Shown here: positions 8,470 to 17,941 of the stretch, piece after piece
Numbering within the stretch: the stretch's first letter is position 1
Layout: every line of letters starts with the position of its first letter
Assembly (NCBI GenBank): GCA_013816585.1
Contig: JACDEE010000016.1
Coordinates: 1 to 64,000, forward strand
Reading direction: 5' to 3'
Length of the DNA: 64,000 nucleotides
Source: Sphingosinicella sp.
Lineage (GTDB): Bacteria > Pseudomonadota > Alphaproteobacteria > Sphingomonadales > Sphingomonadaceae
Made by a program: the position numbers and the translations under genes
The notes under the pieces: model-generated
Database searches by the model: none
Told to the model about the DNA's origin: nothing
What the model saw: the letters and a program-made list of their open reading frames with translations, nothing else

Positions 8470-9954
8470 GTGACGGACGCTGATACCGCATTGCTGCTGG
8501 CGCGCATCCAGTTCGCCTTCACCATCTCATTCCATTTCATATTCCCTTCCTTCTCGATCGGCCTCGCTTCCTATCTGGCGGTGCTAGAAGGCCTGTGGCT
8601 GAAGACCGGGAAGGCGGTCTATCTCGCCCTGTTTCGCTACTGGCTGAAGATCTTTGCCATCGCCTTCGGCATGGGTGTCGTGTCCGGGATCGTGATGTCC
8701 TACCAATTCGGGACCAATTGGTCGGTCTTCTCCGACCGTGCGGGGCCGATCATCGGTCCGCTCATGGCCTATGAAGTGCTGACTGCCTTCTTCCTCGAAG
8801 CGGGGTTCCTGGGCGTGATGCTTTTCGGGATGGAGAAAGTAGGGAAGGGGCTGCATTTCGTCGCCACCTTGATGGTCGCGATCGGCACCTTCATTTCGGC
8901 ATTCTGGATCCTGTCGGTAAACAGCTGGATGCAGACGCCTACGGGCTGGGCGATCAACGCGCAGGGGCAGTTCGTCCCCGGGGGAAGCTGGCTCAATATC
9001 ATCTTCAACCCAAGCTTTCCCTACCGCCTCATCCACACGGTGACCGCCGCCTATCTTACCACCGCTCTGGTGGTGGGCGCGGTGGGTGCATGGCACCTGC
9101 TGAAGCGCCGGAGGGCAGGCATGGTGGCGCCGACCGACGGAAGCCAGAACGCGCCGTCATCGGACGAGGCCGTCCGCAAGATGTTCTCGATGGCGATGTG
9201 GATGGCCGCTCTGGTTGCGCCGGTGCAGATATTCGTCGGCGATCTGCACGGCCTCAACACGCTGGAGCACCAACCCGCCAAGGTCATGGCGATGGAAGGG
9301 CATTTCGAAAGCTATCCGAACGGAGCGCCTTTGATCCTGATCGGAATGCCCGACAGCAAGGCGGAGAAGACCCATGTCCTGCTGGAAATACCAAAAGCGT
9401 CGTCCCTTATATTGAAGCATGATCCGGACGCGCCGCTGGAAGGGCTGAAGAGCTTCCCCAGGGAAGATCGTCCTCCCGCCGAAATAATCTTCTGGTCGTT
9501 CCGGATCATGGTCGGGCTTGGTTTCCTGATGCTTGGCCTCGGTCTGTGGAGCCTGATCGCCCGCGTTAGGCGGCGCCTTTACGACTGGCCTTCACTGCAC
9601 CGTTTCGCCCTGATCATGGGTCCGGCCGGGTTTGTCGCGGTGATCGCGGGCTGGATCACGGCAGAGGTCGGGCGCCAGCCCTGGGTAATCTACAATCTGC
9701 TTCGTACCCGGCATGCGATCGCGCCGATCGCCGTTCCGGCGGTCGCCACCTCGCTGGCGGCCTTCGTGATCGTCTATTTCATCGTCTTCGGAATCGGCAC
9801 GATTTACATATTGAAGCTGATGGCACGGGGTCCCGAAATCGGTGAGCCGCAGCTCGCCAGGGCTCCCATCCGCAGCGCCGGAATCACTCCCGGGCCGTCC
9901 GTGGGCCGGAGAGGCGCCGACCCCCGGCCGGACCAGAGCGAAGGGGCGGACTGA
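8470..9954 (+). CDS. cydA: Cytochrome bd-type (CIO) quinol oxidase subunit I
   Basis: A 494-residue, multi-span membrane protein carrying the haems and quinol site. The N-terminus has LLARIQFAFTISFHFIFP with the haem-ligand His region, followed by GVVSGIVMSYQFGTNWS and the GRQPWVIYNLLRT block near the end. The quinol loop is short, as in cyanide-insensitive CIO types. The GTG at 8470 follows AAGGTG and matches family starts. TGA overlaps the ATG of subunit II. Function: high-affinity oxygen reduction with electrons from quinol in the inner membrane. Confidence 0.93.
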   Translation: MTDADTALLLARIQFAFTISFHFIFPSFSIGLASYLAVLEGLWLKTGKAVYLALFRYWLKIFAIAFGMGVVSGIVMSYQFGTNWSVFSDRAGPIIGPLMAYEVLTAFFLEAGFLGVMLFGMEKVGKGLHFVATLMVAIGTFISAFWILSVNSWMQTPTGWAINAQGQFVPGGSWLNIIFNPSFPYRLIHTVTAAYLTTALVVGAVGAWHLLKRRRAGMVAPTDGSQNAPSSDEAVRKMFSMAMWMAALVAPVQIFVGDLHGLNTLEHQPAKVMAMEGHFESYPNGAPLILIGMPDSKAEKTHVLLEIPKASSLILKHDPDAPLEGLKSFPREDRPPAEIIFWSFRIMVGLGFLMLGLGLWSLIARVRRRLYDWPSLHRFALIMGPAGFVAVIAGWITAEVGRQPWVIYNLLRTRHAIAPIAVPAVATSLAAFVIVYFIVFGIGTIYILKLMARGPEIGEPQLARAPIRSAGITPGPSVGRRGADPRPDQSEGAD

Positions 9955-10946
9955 TGGATCTGACGATCGTCTGGGCCTTCCTGATCGCCTTTGCGGTCGC
10001 CGCTTATGTGGTGATGGACGGCTTCGATCTTGGCATCGGCATCCTGTTCCCGGCCTTCCGCGTCGGCAAGGAACGCGACCAGGCAATGAATGCGATCGCG
10101 CCCGTCTGGGACGGCAACGAAACCTGGCTGGTATTGGGCGGCGGCGGGCTGATGGCGGCTTTCCCGCTGGCTTATGCGATCATCCTTCCCGCGCTTTACG
10201 CCCCCCTGATCGCCATGCTGCTCGGCCTCGTCTTCCGCGGCGTGGCGTTCGAATTTCGCTGGCGCGATGCAGCCCACCGGCCCTGGTGGGATGCGGCCTT
10301 CTGCATAGGATCAATGGTCGCGACCTTCGCGCAAGGGATCACGCTCGGCGCCTTGCTTCAGGGTATTACAATCGAAGGTCGCGCTTATGCCGGCGGCTGG
10401 TGGGAATGGCTGAGCCCCTTCAGCCTGCTGACCGGCGCCAGCCTGCTGGTCGGCTACGCCTTGCTGGGCGCGGCCTGGCTGATCTGGAAGACCGAAGGCG
10501 AGATCCAGCAGGATGCGCGCCGCATGGCCAAATGGCTGCTTCCCGCCCTGATCGCCGCTTTGGCCATGGTCAGCCTCGCGACCCCTTTCCTCGAAGCTCA
10601 ATATTATCAACGCTGGTTCGAAATCCCGGGCTTGTTCGTGACTATTCCCATGCCGCTGCTGGTCGGGGTAGCCTCCTTTGCTTTGTGGCGCAGCCTCAAG
10701 CGCGACCGCGATGCCCACCCGTTTCTCTGGGCGCTTTCTTTATTCCTGCTGTCGATGGCGGGGCTCGCCATCTCGATGTGGCCGGACGTCATCCCGGGGA
10801 GGGTGACGATCTGGCAGGCTGCCGCGCCGCATAGCAGCCAGGCCTTCATGCTGGTGGGCGCGTCGATCCTGATCCCGATCATCCTTGGCTACACCGCCTG
10901 GGCCTATTGGGTGTTCCGCGGCAAGGTGGGCGAGGGCTATCATTGA
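9954..10946 (+). CDS. cydB: Cytochrome bd-type quinol oxidase subunit II
   Basis: A 330-residue membrane protein partner of CydA. The signatures ADVDG-like VMDGFDLGIGIL and VWDGNETWLVLGGGGLMAAFP at the N-terminus are diagnostic, followed by about eight more membrane segments. It starts with an ATG overlapping the TGA of cydA (TGATG), so the two subunits are translationally coupled. It ends within the small DUF2474 frame. Confidence 0.95.
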   Translation: MDLTIVWAFLIAFAVAAYVVMDGFDLGIGILFPAFRVGKERDQAMNAIAPVWDGNETWLVLGGGGLMAAFPLAYAIILPALYAPLIAMLLGLVFRGVAFEFRWRDAAHRPWWDAAFCIGSMVATFAQGITLGALLQGITIEGRAYAGGWWEWLSPFSLLTGASLLVGYALLGAAWLIWKTEGEIQQDARRMAKWLLPALIAALAMVSLATPFLEAQYYQRWFEIPGLFVTIPMPLLVGVASFALWRSLKRDRDAHPFLWALSLFLLSMAGLAISMWPDVIPGRVTIWQAAAPHSSQAFMLVGASILIPIILGYTAWAYWVFRGKVGEGYH

Positions 10947-11044
10947 CCCGCGCCAGGCAATTCGCATGGTTCGTCGGCCTTTGGGCGGCGGGAGTGGCGG
11001 CGGTAGGCGCGGCCTCCCTTCTGATCCGCTGGTGGCTGCTTTAG
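10943..11044 (+). CDS. DUF2474-type small membrane subunit of the bd oxidase (CydX-like)
   Basis: A 33-codon frame starts with TTG overlapping the cydB stop (10944-10946) and ends TAG at 11042-11044. It reads a short basic N-terminus (TRARQF), then one hydrophobic helix and RWWLL at the end. Both composition and position immediately after cydB match DUF2474 proteins, which I compare to CydX, a small stabilising subunit of bd oxidases. Too short for ordinary gene calling; the TTG start is inferred. Confidence 0.72.
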   Translation: MTRARQFAWFVGLWAAGVAAVGAASLLIRWWLL

Positions 11045-11140
11045 GCCGGCATTGGTAACCTTGCGTCCGCGGCTGCCCTTGTTGCGACGCAATATTGTGG
11101 CTATGGGCGCGGCTACATTCCTCACCTGAGAGTTGATTAA

Positions 11141-12961
11141 ATGAGCCTCCGCAACGTGGCGATCATTGCGCACGTCGATCATGGCAAGACCACTTTGGTC
11201 GACCAGCTGTTCCGCCAGTCCGGCACCTTCCGCGATAATCAGCGCGTCGAAGAACGGGCGATGGATTCGAACGACCTCGAAAAAGAGCGCGGGATCACTA
11301 TCCTGGCGAAATGCACGTCGGTCGAATGGAATGGCACGCACATCAACATCGTCGACACGCCCGGCCATGCCGATTTCGGCGCTGAGGTGGAGCGCATCCT
11401 GTCGATGGTCGACGGCGTGATCCTGCTGGTCGATGCCGCGGAAGGCCCGATGCCGCAGACCAAGTTCGTCACCGGCAAGGCGCTGGCGCTGGGCCTGAAG
11501 CCGATCGTCGTCGTCAACAAGATCGACCGCCCCGATGCGCGCGCCGCCGAAGTGCTGGACGAATGTTTCGAACTGTTCCTCAGCCTCGACGCCAATGACG
11601 AGCAGCTCGATTTCCCGACGCTCTATGCCAGCGGCCGCAACGGCTATGCCGGCGTTTCGGACGACGTCCGGTCGGGGACGTTGGATCCGATGTTTGCAAC
11701 GATCGTCAAGCATGTGCCCGCACCGGACGCCGATCCGGACGGCCCGTTCAAGATGCTCGCCACCTTGCTGGACCGCGACAATTTCGTCGGCCGCGTCCTC
11801 ACCGGCCGGATCGCCAGCGGCAAGCTGAAGGTCAACATGCCGATCAAGGCGATCGACGACGAGGGTAATGTGGTCGAGGAAGGGCGCGCCACCAAGATCA
11901 TGGCGTTCCGCGGGCTGGAGCGCGTTCCGGTCGAGGAAGCCGGCGCGGGCGACATCGTTGCCATTGCGGGCCTTACCAAGGCGACCGTGTCCAATTCGAT
12001 AGTTGAGCCCTCGGTCACCGAGCCGCTCCATGCGCAGAAGATCGACCCGCCGACCTTGGCAATGACCTTCACCGTCAACGATTCGCCTATGGCGGGCCGC
12101 GAGGGATCGAAGGTCACCAGCAGAATGATCCGCGACCGCCTGGAGCGCGAAGCAGAAGGCAATGTGTCCTTCAAGATCACTGAAAGCGCCGACAAGGACA
12201 GCTTCGAAGTCGCCGGCCGCGGCGAGCTTCAGCTGGGCGTGCTGATCGAGACAATGCGCCGCGAAGGGTTCGAACTGACCATCAGCCGCCCGCGCGTATT
12301 GTATCGCGACGGACCCGATGGCCGCGAAGAGCCGTATGAGCAGGTCGTGATCGATGTGGACGATGAATATTCGGGAACGGTCGTCGAAAAGATGGCGCAG
12401 CGTAAGGCCGAATTGGTCGACATGCGGCCTTCGGGCGGCGGCAAGACCCGCATCACCTTCTCCGGCCCCTCGCGCGGCCTGATCGGCTATCATGGCGAAT
12501 TCCTGTCCGACACGCGCGGCACGGGGATCATGAACCGCCTGTTCGAACGTTATGGACCGCACAAGGGCAAGATCGAGGGCCGGCAGAACGGAGTGCTGAT
12601 ATCCAACGGCTCCGGCGAAACTGTGACTTACGCTCTGGGTCCCCTTGAGGATCGCGGTATCCTGATGGTGGGGCCGCAGGAACCCGTTTATGAGGGCATG
12701 ATCATCGGCGAGAATGCCAAGCCTGAGGATCTCGAGGTCAACCCGATGAAGACCAAGCAGCTGACCAACTTCCGGGCATCCGGCGGCAAGGACGATACCG
12801 TCCGTCTTACTCCGCCCAAGCGGCTGACCCTGGAACAGGCGATCGCCTATATTCAGGACGACGAACTGGTCGAGGTCACTCCGAAGTCGATCCGGCTTCG
12901 GAAGCGCTATCTGGATCCGAACCAGAGGAAGCGCGAATCGCGTAAGGGCGCTACGGCCTAG
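11141..12961 (+). CDS. typA: Translational GTPase TypA/BipA
   Basis: Ribosome-associated GTPase of the EF-G superfamily, 606 residues, full length. It begins LRNVAIIAHVDHGKTTLVDQ (G1 P-loop), then shows ERGITILAK (G2), DTPGHADFG (G3) and VVNKIDRPDA (G4), followed by EF-G domains III and V and the BipA-specific C-terminal domain. It acts in 50S assembly and stress or low-temperature growth. The CTAG at 12958-12961 holds both its stop and the stop of the convergent EVE gene. Confidence 0.96.
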   Translation: MSLRNVAIIAHVDHGKTTLVDQLFRQSGTFRDNQRVEERAMDSNDLEKERGITILAKCTSVEWNGTHINIVDTPGHADFGAEVERILSMVDGVILLVDAAEGPMPQTKFVTGKALALGLKPIVVVNKIDRPDARAAEVLDECFELFLSLDANDEQLDFPTLYASGRNGYAGVSDDVRSGTLDPMFATIVKHVPAPDADPDGPFKMLATLLDRDNFVGRVLTGRIASGKLKVNMPIKAIDDEGNVVEEGRATKIMAFRGLERVPVEEAGAGDIVAIAGLTKATVSNSIVEPSVTEPLHAQKIDPPTLAMTFTVNDSPMAGREGSKVTSRMIRDRLEREAEGNVSFKITESADKDSFEVAGRGELQLGVLIETMRREGFELTISRPRVLYRDGPDGREEPYEQVVIDVDDEYSGTVVEKMAQRKAELVDMRPSGGGKTRITFSGPSRGLIGYHGEFLSDTRGTGIMNRLFERYGPHKGKIEGRQNGVLISNGSGETVTYALGPLEDRGILMVGPQEPVYEGMIIGENAKPEDLEVNPMKTKQLTNFRASGGKDDTVRLTPPKRLTLEQAIAYIQDDELVEVTPKSIRLRKRYLDPNQRKRESRKGATA

Positions 12962-13353
12962 AAGGCCATCTTCACGATCGCCGCCCATTCCTCCTCGCGC
13001 ACCGGCGAGACGGAAAGGCGCGATTGGCGGACCAGCTCCATTGCCGCCAGCGTCGGCTGGGCCTTGATGTCCTTCAGCGTAACCGGCGTCAGGGCCTTTA
13101 CCGGCTCGACTCCTACCGAGACCCAGCTTCCGTCTTCCCCGTCCGGCCGGCCCTCGCGCTTGATGCGCATGATGCCGACGACCGCGCGAACCTCGCCGCT
13201 ATGATAGAAAAAGGCCTCGTCACCGGCTTTCATCGCGCGGAGGTGAAGGCGCGCCGCATTGTTGCGGACGCCGTCCCATTCGGTGCTTCCGTCCCGAACC
13301 AGATCCTCCCAGCTATAAACATCGGGCTCCGACTTCATCAGCCAATAGGCCAT
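12958..13353 (-). CDS. EVE domain-containing protein
   Basis: A 131-residue protein consisting of one EVE domain: MAYWLMKSEPDVYSWEDL at the start, VRNNAARLHLRAMKAGDEAFFYHSG in the middle and GIMRIKREG. EVE domains are related to PUA/YTH folds and bind modified nucleic-acid bases. The ATG at 13353 fits the normal family start; the open frame extends further upstream but into atypical sequence. It is tail-to-tail with typA and overlaps it by 4 bp. Confidence 0.9.
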   Translation of the reverse strand: MAYWLMKSEPDVYSWEDLVRDGSTEWDGVRNNAARLHLRAMKAGDEAFFYHSGEVRAVVGIMRIKREGRPDGEDGSWVSVGVEPVKALTPVTLKDIKAQPTLAAMELVRQSRLSVSPVREEEWAAIVKMAF

Positions 13354-13442
13354 ATCTGCTCCTCGTATCGTGTCGAATATCAACTCATTGTGGAAACTGG
13401 TCGCCCAGCTCGTCAAGCGCCTGAGGTTCAGGATCGAACGAG

Positions 13443-14069
13443 CTAAGCCGAAACTCGTCTCGCTGCTATTTGCCCGTCGACCCAAACCAGGGCGGAGCCG
13501 GCCAGCAAGAATCCAGCAGCTATGAATGCCCCGTTGGCGGCAGTTGCCGGCCATCCAATTTGGCCTGCGTCCATGAAAGGGTAAGGATAATGCCCATCCA
13601 ATTTCCCGCGGATTAAAGCATAGACGAAATAAAGGAGCGGGAAAATTGTCCAGAGGGGCGGATGAATTTGCCGGAGATGCCCCTTGGGAGCGAATGGAAT
13701 CCAATATGCGAGCGCGAGCACGGGCGTCGCTTTATGAAGCAACCAATCCGCGGCCAGCGCTCCGCCGCTGAGCTCCACGAGGCCTCGAAGCAATAAGCCG
13801 TAGACGACGCCTACAAGCAGGATTGCCAGGATTACACCGCCCACGACAGGGGGGCTTGCAGGACGGATTTCCAACGCGACCCCAGTGAAGACCGCCGCCA
13901 CGATCAAGTTTGTAATCACGGTGAAATAACGAATCATCACCCACAGACTCTCAGACATGGAGCCGGTAAGGTCGTAACTGGCGACCAACTGCGTCCCGAG
14001 GCCGACCCAAGCTGCGGCCGCCGTCAACGCGGCAATAGATCTCGAAATTGTGCCGTTGGTCGTGGTCAT
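13443..14069 (-). CDS. Pr6Pr-family integral membrane protein
   Basis: A 208-residue protein with about six hydrophobic segments, matching the Pr6Pr family (FAR-17a/AIG1-like fold). Visible family features are SLWVMIRYFTVITNLIVA and HPPLWTIFPLLYFVYALIRG-type blocks and the LLHKATPVL and YPYPFMD segments. The ATG at 14069 follows a GGGG stretch and is preferred over the in-frame codon at 14105. The biochemical function of the family is not established. Confidence 0.8.
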   Translation of the reverse strand: MTTTNGTISRSIAALTAAAAWVGLGTQLVASYDLTGSMSESLWVMIRYFTVITNLIVAAVFTGVALEIRPASPPVVGGVILAILLVGVVYGLLLRGLVELSGGALAADWLLHKATPVLALAYWIPFAPKGHLRQIHPPLWTIFPLLYFVYALIRGKLDGHYPYPFMDAGQIGWPATAANGAFIAAGFLLAGSALVWVDGQIAARRVSA

Positions 14070-14243
14070 GTGCCCCTGCCGCCGCGAGGATAGCAGCACG
14101 GGCATCGCGCGCTACCCGCAACCGGCCAGCCATTTCGTCCGCTTTCGGCTCGTGGAGGACAATGGCTGTGGTCGCGCTATCAACTTACCCCAGGGTTGCG
14201 GCACGGGATAGCTTTTTGCCCTCGCCCGCGGCAAAGAAGGAGG

Positions 14244-14741
14244 ATGCGGCGTTTCCTCCTCTTGCTTGCCCTGTTTCTTCCCAGTTGCGGTGAAGCCGTC
14301 GACGACAATCATTTTGCCGACGACATTCATCAGGAACGCACCAAATCGCCTCCGGTCACCACCGAAGCGGTTGCGGTGCGGATCGGCGAACTCGGCCCCA
14401 ATTTTCCCGCCTGCAACGCGGCCGGGACTCCTCGCAATGTCGAGGCTGGAGCGGCATTGGGAGTGCGCACCGCGCCTTTCGACACCGCGAAAGAGAGCGG
14501 CAGGATCCCGGCGGGCCAGCGCTTTTTCGTGTGCACCCGATCGCACGACCAGAAATGGTTCGGAATCGTTTATGCCGAGGGGGACAAGGCGCAAACTTGC
14601 GGGGTTTCGAGCCCGATCGCATCACGCCGCGCCTATGACGGACCTTGCAAGTCGGGCTGGGTGTCCAGTCCGTTCGTGAAACTCACTGCCCAGACGATTC
14701 CGGCCCAACAGGTTGATTCGACAACGGAAAATGCCCTTTAA
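14244..14741 (+). CDS. Lipoprotein with SH3-like region
   Basis: A 165-residue exported protein. MRRFLLLLALFLPSCGE is a short lipoprotein signal peptide with the lipid Cys at 15. The middle (residues 60-145) resembles a bacterial SH3-type module (LGVRTAPFDTAKES, RFFVCTRSHDQKWFGIVYAE, SGWVSSPFVKL). AAGAAGGAGG precedes the ATG at 14244. A cell-envelope role is likely, but the specific ligand is unknown. Confidence 0.72.
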   Translation: MRRFLLLLALFLPSCGEAVDDNHFADDIHQERTKSPPVTTEAVAVRIGELGPNFPACNAAGTPRNVEAGAALGVRTAPFDTAKESGRIPAGQRFFVCTRSHDQKWFGIVYAEGDKAQTCGVSSPIASRRAYDGPCKSGWVSSPFVKLTAQTIPAQQVDSTTENAL

Positions 14742-14992
14742 TCCACAATCTAAATAGTTGAGATTATGGATAAATTGGCAAAGTTCCGCCCTTTATCTCA
14801 GCATCACCACGCCTCATCGCTCAACCGGCCGCATTCATTTGACCTTGCGGATCAAAAACATCATTAACGATCCATCCCAAGAGCGGGGGTCACCGAACGC
14901 GACAGCGCGGCGACCATGCAAGTCGGGGGGCTATCTCGGATGCGGTTCTCGCGTCCCCGGGGGATAAGCCGACCGCATAGACAAGAGAGTTG

Positions 14993-15646
14993 ATGATCAA
15001 ATTTGTCCGCGCCGGCGGCATTGCCGCGGCTGCGCTGGCGCTCGCCGCCACCGCAACCTTCGCCGATCCTTCCAATGCGACCCAGATCGCGGCCCCTTCG
15101 GCGGCCAGCTACCTCGATCATGGGTCGGCAATGATCGACGGCAGCGCGACCGCCCTGAACCAGGCGTACAACCCTGCCGTCATCGCCGCCAGCCTGATGC
15201 AGGCCGCCGAAGCCGCCGTTCCCCGTCCCCGCGCCCTCGGCGAACTCGTTCCGGCTTATGTCGCGACCGAAATTCCCGACGCGGAGCAGGATTGCCTTGC
15301 CAATGCCGTCTATTTCGAAGCCCGCGGCGAGCCGATCGACGGCCAGTTGGCGGTTGCCGACGTCGTCCTGAACCGGGTCGCGTCGAAAAAATATCCGGAC
15401 ACGATCTGCGAGGTCGTGACCCAGCCCTGGCAATTTTCATTCGTCCGCGACGGAATCATTCCGGCCGCCGACCGAAGCTCGGCCTCCTGGAAGAAGGCCG
15501 TCGCCATTTCCAGGATAGCGCTGGACAAGCTCGCCGCCGAAGTTCCGGAAGACGTGCTTTGGTATCATGCCGATTATGTCGCGCCGAGCTGGGGCAAGCG
15601 CCTCGACCGCGAGAAGAAGGTCGGCCTCCACATTTTCTACAGCTAA
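14993..15646 (+). CDS. SleB-like cell wall hydrolase
   Basis: A 217-residue secreted protein with an N-terminal signal peptide (about residues 1-25) and a C-terminal Hydrolase_2 (SleB/CwlJ) domain. NAVYFEARGEP, which holds the catalytic Glu, is followed by AVADVVLNRVASKKYP, the VVTQPWQFSF block and a terminal KVGLHIFY. The family cleaves the glycan strands of peptidoglycan. AAGAGAG lies just before the ATG at 14993. Confidence 0.88.
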   Translation: MIKFVRAGGIAAAALALAATATFADPSNATQIAAPSAASYLDHGSAMIDGSATALNQAYNPAVIAASLMQAAEAAVPRPRALGELVPAYVATEIPDAEQDCLANAVYFEARGEPIDGQLAVADVVLNRVASKKYPDTICEVVTQPWQFSFVRDGIIPAADRSSASWKKAVAISRIALDKLAAEVPEDVLWYHADYVAPSWGKRLDREKKVGLHIFYS

Positions 15647-15667
15647 GCTTTGCAAGGGGTGCAAGCG

Positions 15668-15699
15668 AGGGGCCGATCAGCAATGACCCGGCCCCTTTT
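15668..15699 (+). terminator. Intrinsic terminator after the cell wall hydrolase gene
   Basis: AGGGGCCG (15668-15675) and CGGCCCCT (15689-15696) form a perfect 8-bp stem with a 13-base loop, followed by TTTT. It lies 22 bp after the stop and just before the convergent dioxygenase gene. Confidence 0.75.
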
Positions 15700-15701
15700 C
15701 G

Positions 15702-16283
15702 CTATGTCCCGACCTCGCGGAGCGTGCGGAACGTGATCGAATAGCGAAGCTGTTCCATCGCCGGTATACTATGCTCCCATTCGGTTCGCGCCGGGCCTCG
15801 CAGCAGATAGGCCGATCGCGGAGCGGCCATCAAAGCGCACCTTTCCCGTTTTTCGCCCTTTTTGCGCCGGAAGCGGAGGCGCGCCTCCGCGAGCAACGAG
15901 ATTCCGATCACATCGCTGAAGGAGGGGCGGTCGCGGTGCCATCCGATTCCCGCGCCCGGGGCATATTCGATGATCAGCAGATGCTGCAGCGCGTCCGGAT
16001 CGCGACCCGCAAACGCCGCTGCCCGATCGCGCACGTCCAAAAGGAAATCAGGGAATGGGTCGGCATGGCGAAGGCCGGAGCCGTCAAACGCATAATGATA
16101 GCCGAACGATATTGTCCGCCGCTTGCCCAGGAAACCGTGAAATTCGAATTCCTTGAACGGCAGGGCGCGGAACGCGGCCGCCAGTTCGCCTTCCTCGGCT
16201 ACGGACAAGAATTCCGGATCATAAGCGAGCCCTTCCGGACCGGTTTGCGGCATTTCAAGCAGGCTGAGCTGTTCGGCGTTCAT
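15702..16283 (-). CDS. AlkB-like 2-oxoglutarate/Fe(II) dioxygenase
   Basis: A 193-residue oxygenase of the AlkB superfamily, which oxidatively removes alkyl groups from nucleic-acid bases or related substrates. The iron triad is visible: His116 and Asp118 (GWHRDRP) and His171 (EWEHSIP). Arg180 and Arg186 (LRYSITFR) would bind 2-oxoglutarate. The usual Asn-x-Tyr before HxD is replaced by Glu-Tyr (IIEYAPG), as in some ALKBH-like bacterial proteins. Substrate is unknown. Confidence 0.87.
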   Translation of the reverse strand: MNAEQLSLLEMPQTGPEGLAYDPEFLSVAEEGELAAAFRALPFKEFEFHGFLGKRRTISFGYHYAFDGSGLRHADPFPDFLLDVRDRAAAFAGRDPDALQHLLIIEYAPGAGIGWHRDRPSFSDVIGISLLAEARLRFRRKKGEKRERCALMAAPRSAYLLRGPARTEWEHSIPAMEQLRYSITFRTLREVGT

Positions 16284-16387
16284 GGCCCTCTATAACGCCC
16301 AGGAAAGATTCGGGCTGCCCTTCGAGTGGACCCGGATCGCCTTTTCGCGCTTGCGCTGTTTCCCGCCTTGCCAGACAAGGTGTTCGA

Positions 16388-17833
16388 ATGACCGAACATA
16401 AATCCGCTCGCTATATCGAAGAGCTTGAAACGATCTTCGCCGAATCCGTCGGTAATCTGCGCTCCGCGCTGCAAAGCTTCATCCGGAATGGCAAGGTGCC
16501 CGATCCCGAATGGCGCGCCTCGGGGGCATTTGCCTATCCCGAAATTCGGATCGACTATCGTGGCGATCCCGCCAAATCCGCCGTCGGCCGCGCTTATGGT
16601 CGCCTGACGACTCCAGGCCGCTACGCGATGAGCGTCACTCGTCCCACCTTGTTCGCCGATTATCTGGGCGAGCAACTGGACTTCCTGCTCCGTAATTACG
16701 AGATCGAGATCGAGATCGGCCGAAGCAGCCAGGAAATTCCGTTCGCTTATGTGCTGGGGGAGGGGGTGGATGTGGCCGACGTCGCGGCGATCGAGCTCGC
16801 CCGCTGGTTCCCCGCGCCCGAACTGGCGCATATCGGCGACGAGATAGCCGACGGATCCTGGATCGCGATCGACGGTGCCGCGCAGCCTCTGGCATTGTTC
16901 GACGCCCTGCGCGTGGATTTTTCGCTGGCGCGCCTCCGCCATTATACCGGCACCGAGCCCGAACATTTCCAGCGCTACATGCTGTTCACCAATTACCAGC
17001 GTTATGTTGACAGCTTCGTTCGCTGGGCGGTGGAACAGGTGCGTGATCCGGACAGCCGCTATACCGCCTTGGCGGGACCCAGCGGCATGTACATCACCGC
17101 CGCAGACGCGGATCCCGAACAGGCGCTGGCGGAAGATATGTGGCGGCGGCTGCAAATGCCGGCTTACCATCTGGTGGCGGAAAACGGCACCGGGATCACG
17201 CTGGTCAATATAGGCGTGGGGCCGTCGAACGCCAAGACGATCACCGATCACCTGGCCGTGCTTCGCCCCGAATCCTGGCTGATGATCGGCCATTGCGGGG
17301 GTCTGAGGGAAAGCCAGAAGATCGGCGATTACATCCTCGCCCACGCCTATCTCCGCGACGACCATGTGCTCGACGCGGTGCTTTCGCCCAATGTGCCGAT
17401 CCCGCCGATCGCCGAAGTACAGCAGGCGCTGCAGGAAGCCGCCCTGATGGTGTCGGGGGAGGATGAAGAGGCGCTCCGCCATCGCCTTCGCACCGGTACC
17501 GTGGTCACCACCGACGACCGCAATTGGGAGCTTCGCTATTCAACCTCCGCCTTCCTGTTCAACCAGAGCCGGGCGGTCGCGATCGACATGGAATCGGCCA
17601 CGATCGCCGCGCAGGGTTATCGTTTCCGCGTGCCCTATGGCACCTTGCTCTGCATTTCAGACAAGCCGCTGCATGGCGAGATCAAGCTTCCCGGCCAGGC
17701 GAACCGTTTCTACGAACGGGCGATCGACGAGCATCTGCGCATCGGCATTGTCGCCTGCGATCTCATGCGGGCGAACAGCCGCCGGCTGCACAGCCGCAAG
17801 CTTCGTGCCTTCAACGAACCGCCCTTCCGCTGA
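16388..17833 (+). CDS. amn: AMP nucleosidase
   Basis: Hydrolyses AMP to adenine and ribose 5-phosphate. The 481-residue length is full for the family: an N-terminal Amn-specific domain (to about 175) and a C-terminal phosphorylase-like domain with IGVGPSNAKTITDHLAVLRP, WLMIGHCGGLR and AIDMESATIAAQGYRFRVPY motifs. It begins at an ATG next to the divergent dioxygenase gene. Role: purine pool regulation and salvage in the cytoplasm. Confidence 0.94.
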   Translation: MTEHKSARYIEELETIFAESVGNLRSALQSFIRNGKVPDPEWRASGAFAYPEIRIDYRGDPAKSAVGRAYGRLTTPGRYAMSVTRPTLFADYLGEQLDFLLRNYEIEIEIGRSSQEIPFAYVLGEGVDVADVAAIELARWFPAPELAHIGDEIADGSWIAIDGAAQPLALFDALRVDFSLARLRHYTGTEPEHFQRYMLFTNYQRYVDSFVRWAVEQVRDPDSRYTALAGPSGMYITAADADPEQALAEDMWRRLQMPAYHLVAENGTGITLVNIGVGPSNAKTITDHLAVLRPESWLMIGHCGGLRESQKIGDYILAHAYLRDDHVLDAVLSPNVPIPPIAEVQQALQEAALMVSGEDEEALRHRLRTGTVVTTDDRNWELRYSTSAFLFNQSRAVAIDMESATIAAQGYRFRVPYGTLLCISDKPLHGEIKLPGQANRFYERAIDEHLRIGIVACDLMRANSRRLHSRKLRAFNEPPFR

Positions 17834-17941
17834 TCCCATAGCGGATCGGCATTTGGTCTGGAGGGGATTTTGCGCTACTTGCTCGATCCAGGAGGCGCCG
17901 CAATTGAGCGTCTCCCCTCAATTTGTTCGGGAAGCGTAACA

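Noticed and set aside
10940-12988. Long minus-strand open frame opposite typA
   Set aside because: It is a shadow of the highly GC-rich typA sequence with His/Asp-rich composition and no domain.
14758-14967. Plus-strand ORF of 69 codons
   Set aside because: Atypical composition, no ribosome site, no neighbours that support it.
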